64,000 nucleotides of DNA from the NCBI GenBank assembly GCA_041398845.1, contig JAWKTZ010000012.1:124001-188000 (forward strand). The letters are read 5' to 3'. The notes beneath the pieces were generated by a model that was not told where the DNA came from, did not search any database, and was given only the letters and a program-made list of their open reading frames with translations. Position numbers and translations under genes: made by a program. Of the stretch, positions 61,811-64,000 are shown piece after piece (positions within the stretch are counted from its first letter, which is position 1; every line of letters starts with the position of its first letter). The DNA comes from Fuerstiella sp041398845 (GTDB lineage: Bacteria; Planctomycetota; Planctomycetia; Planctomycetales; Planctomycetaceae).

Positions 61811-61916
61811 CCTGGAGGCTATCTGAAAAGGGGGCTGACCCTCTCCGGGCAGCTTTATTGACTGGCATTTTGCTGCCCTCCAAAGGGTCAGACCCCTATT
61901 TCAGATAGCCTCCAGG
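61811..61916. repeat. palindromic repeat family C, complete copy
   Basis: The termini cctggaggctatctgaaa and tttcagatagcctccagg are perfect inverted repeats of 18 bp. The inner arms gctgaccctctccgggcagc and gctgccctccaaagggtcag are as in the copy at 18824. It lies between the LysM gene and the FtsL-like gene. Confidence 0.9.
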
Positions 61917-62013
61917 CGACCAGCTCCGTGAACAGCCATCGCGGGGCTTTTCGTTGCGCGTCCGGTTGTCCGGCCGGGCGAGCGATTTCGGGGTAGTTTC
62001 TGCGGAGTTCCGT

Positions 62014-62376
62014 GTGTTTTTTCGATTTGTTGCCAGCCTGATTCTTGTGGTTCTGGTTTCCATGGTCGGCATTGGCCTGGAAAAGCAGACTCTGGAGATG
62101 AAGCGTGCTGTGAGTCGACAGTATTTTCAGCGCGATGTGCTGCTGGAGATGCATGCGAAGCTGCGTCTGCGAGTTCAGGAACTCACGGCACCTTCGCAAC
62201 TGGCCGTTCTGGAAGCTGATTCCGACAGTCATCGTGTACCGGCACCACCATTGCCCGGAGGTCGATCCACTTCGACCGCGTCGTCGCCGGATGCAACGTC
62301 TGTGCCCGGTGTGTCTGATGGTTCGCGATTGCCGTTGCTGCGTTGGGAACATCCCGCTCGACTTCCACAGCGTTAG
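62014..62376 (+). CDS. FtsL-like division protein (candidate)
   Basis: The GTG at 62014 has GGAG seven bases upstream. The 120-residue product has one membrane segment right at the start (FFRFVASLILVVLVSMVGIG), a helical segment of coiled-coil character (LEKQTLEMKRAVSRQYFQRD ... KLRLRVQEL) and a short Pro/Ser-rich tail. This is the layout of FtsL, and the position between rsmH and ftsI is where ftsL normally sits. The sequence family itself is too weak to decide. The TAG stop lies inside the edge of a family A repeat. Confidence 0.6.
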   Translation: MFFRFVASLILVVLVSMVGIGLEKQTLEMKRAVSRQYFQRDVLLEMHAKLRLRVQELTAPSQLAVLEADSDSHRVPAPPLPGGRSTSTASSPDATSVPGVSDGSRLPLLRWEHPARLPQR

Positions 62377-62449
62377 GAACGACCAATCACACCTCGTAGT
62401 GGAATTCGCCAGAATTCCCTTCTCACAGGATTTCGGGCGAAATCCACTA
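62375..62449. repeat. palindromic repeat family A, copy 3
   Basis: Starting aggaacgaccaatc, then gtagtggaattcgccagaat and a counter-arm atttcgggcgaaatccacta, this is the reverse complement of the copy at 5576-5659 with few changes. It overlaps the stop codon of the FtsL-like gene. Confidence 0.85.
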
Positions 62450-62470
62450 CAAAGGGTCAAATTCACTACA

Positions 62471-62517
62471 AAGAATCCACTACGAAGGGTCAGACCCCTT
62501 TTTCGGATAGCCTCGGG
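62471..62517. repeat. partial family C copy
   Basis: gaagggtcagaccccttttt followed by cggatagcctcg is the right half of family C. The piece before it, with two ccactac steps, looks like a joint to the family A element. Confidence 0.65.
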
Positions 62518-62545
62518 GGAGATCGTCTTTAACTGTCTGCCTTCC

Positions 62546-64000
62546 ATGAATGACACCGCCGACAATTCTGCAGCGTCGTCACCGGCTTCCGCGCGGCTTC
62601 CGTTTTTGTGGAGGTCGAAAGTGGTGTCGCTGTGCATGCTGCTGGGGTGGAGCATTCTGATTGCTCGGTTGATTCATGTTCAGGGCGCTCAACGGCAGCT
62701 TCTGAACACCAGGGTGACTCGCCAAAGCTCTGTGACGGAAACCGTGCCGGCTCGACCGGGCGAAATTCTGGATCGGAATGGTCACGTGCTGGCAATGACG
62801 GTGACTCGGGAAAGTCTGTATGCCGTGCCGCGCGAAATCGATGACCCGGCGGCGTTTGTCTGGCAGGTGGCTCAGGTCGTGAACATCAATGCCGACGAAC
62901 TGTATCAGCGACTGACGGAACATTCTGAACGCCGGTTTCTGTGGGTTCAGCGTCGGCTCACGGACGAGCAGGCTCAGCAGGTACGGCGTCTGCCACTTCC
63001 GGAAGGAAGCTGGGGATTTCGTCGCGAATACCTGCGGCAATATCCTCAGGGCAGCTTCGCGGCTCATGTGCTGGGCATTCGCGACATCGACAACCTCGGA
63101 CATGGCGGCCTTGAAGAAAGCATTGACCGGCTGATCCGCGGTGTCGACGGTACTCGCGTGATGACTCGCGATGCGCGCGGGATGGTGGTGGAAGTTGAGG
63201 CGGCGGAATCACGAACTCCGGAACACGGACGAACGGTGATTGCAACGCTGGACATTCTGACTCAGATTCACACCGAACGACTGCTGGAGCAGTTGATGGA
63301 GCGCTGGCGACCGCTGGGAGCCTGCGCGATTGTGATGGATCCGCATTCCGGTGAAGTGTTTGCCATGGCGTCGGCTCCGTCGTTTGATCCCAACCTGCCC
63401 GGCAAAGTTCCTGACGATGCGTGGCGCAACCTTGCGGTGTCGGCGGTGTTTGAACCAGGTTCCACGTTCAAACCGTTTGTGGTGGCCTGGGCGATGCAGC
63501 ATGCGTCACTTCAGCCGGACGAAGTGATTCCATGCTTCAGCGGAGCCTACCGGATGGGCAAACGCATTCTGCATGACCATCATCCCTACGTTCAGCTCAG
63601 CGTGGAAGACGTGCTGGTCAAATCCAGTAACATCGGCATGGCTCGTATTGCCGAACGCATGGGTCTGCAGGAACTGTACAAAGCCACGGCCGCATTCGGT
63701 TTCGGGACACGCACCGGCATTGAGCTTCCCGGAGAAATTGACGGCCTGCTGCGTCCCGAAGCCGACTGGGATGAATACTCGCTGGGCTCTGTTCCGATGG
63801 GGCAGGAACTGGCTGTCACGCCGCTGCAGTTGATCACAGCTCATGCGGCGCTGGCCAATGGCGGGCGTCTGGTGCGGCCTCACCTGCTGCTGGATGCGAC
63901 GTCGGACCAGATTGCGCCGTCACCACTGTCGGCTGTGGCGACGGTGGATGCGACGCCGTCACTGGAATCGATCATTGTGGATTCGAAGATCGCCGAATGG
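62546..64000 (+). CDS. ftsI: peptidoglycan D,D-transpeptidase FtsI / penicillin-binding protein (5' part)
   Basis: 485 codons are in the window and the frame runs off the right edge. The N-terminal membrane segment (VVSLCMLLGWSILIARLIHV) is followed by the pedestal domain (ARPGEILDRNGHVLAMTV) and the transpeptidase domain. EPGSTFKPF carries the active-site Ser 306 and Lys 309, and KSSNIGMA carries the SxN motif (360-362). The KTG motif lies outside. This is a class B penicillin-binding protein, located after rsmH and an FtsL-like gene as expected for FtsI. The ATG at 62546 is the first in frame after the repeats. Confidence 0.93.
   Translation, partial: MNDTADNSAASSPASARLPFLWRSKVVSLCMLLGWSILIARLIHVQGAQRQLLNTRVTRQSSVTETVPARPGEILDRNGHVLAMTVTRESLYAVPREIDDPAAFVWQVAQVVNINADELYQRLTEHSERRFLWVQRRLTDEQAQQVRRLPLPEGSWGFRREYLRQYPQGSFAAHVLGIRDIDNLGHGGLEESIDRLIRGVDGTRVMTRDARGMVVEVEAAESRTPEHGRTVIATLDILTQIHTERLLEQLMERWRPLGACAIVMDPHSGEVFAMASAPSFDPNLPGKVPDDAWRNLAVSAVFEPGSTFKPFVVAWAMQHASLQPDEVIPCFSGAYRMGKRILHDHHPYVQLSVEDVLVKSSNIGMARIAERMGLQELYKATAAFGFGTRTGIELPGEIDGLLRPEADWDEYSLGSVPMGQELAVTPLQLITAHAALANGGRLVRPHLLLDATSDQIAPSPLSAVATVDATPSLESIIVDSKIAEW

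Overview
The window looks like chromosome of a Planctomycetes bacterium (order Planctomycetales). The evidence is the set of family-specific genes: paired DUF1501 and DUF1549/DUF1553 proteins, a DUF1559 prepilin-like protein followed by a small lipoprotein, a giant Calx-beta protein whose N-terminus carries the RLEERALLA (LEPR-XLL type) export signature, a TIGR03009-like protein, a DUF1571 protein, and a division-gene stretch (rsmH, a LysM protein, an FtsL-like protein, ftsI). No species is assigned.

Layout. 1-12 kb: end of an HU-like gene, the DUF1501/DUF1549 pair, a YHS-domain membrane protein, a secreted proline-rich protein, ubiE/menG, a terpene-cyclase-fold protein, a methyltransferase and an ABC-F ATPase. 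12.6-17.2 kb: five overlapping genes (KamA-type aminomutase, Cys-cluster YkgJ-like protein, two different ATP-grasp ligases, GNAT acetyltransferase) that look like one biosynthetic pathway. 17-25 kb: membrane protein, SelO, MFS transporter, DUF1559 protein plus lipoprotein, sialidase-like protein. 25.6-31.5 kb: the 1980-residue Calx-beta/Fn3-like surface protein. 31.7-36 kb: methyltransferase and several unrecognised genes, including a divergent pair of paralogues. 36.2-54.6 kb: a mosaic accessory region. 54.8-64 kb: conserved planctomycete genes and the division genes.

The accessory region holds an odd tRNA (anticodon ATG) with a tRNA-like remnant behind it, a HEAT-like gene and a slipin/band-7 gene with reading-frame breaks, a metallophosphoesterase, a two-gene unit with an R-x4-H HEPN-like motif, the last codons of a tuf gene, a serine-recombinase remnant, an AraC-linked oxidoreductase cluster, and an 8.2-kb island. 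That island lies between tRNA-Asn and a 21-bp copy of the tRNA 3' end. It carries an integrase tail, two toxin-antitoxin modules, a membrane hydrolase pair, hsdM and DUF1559 remnants, and a nucleotidyltransferase/TIM-barrel pair.

The other striking layer is intergenic. At least four palindromic repeat families recur across the window. They sit at gene ends, sometimes supply the stop codon of the neighbouring gene, are nested inside each other, and in one place one arm has expanded into a 33-bp tandem array. The strongest candidates for something undescribed are the KamA/ATP-grasp operon, the HEPN-like pair, the island cargo, and this nested repeat system.
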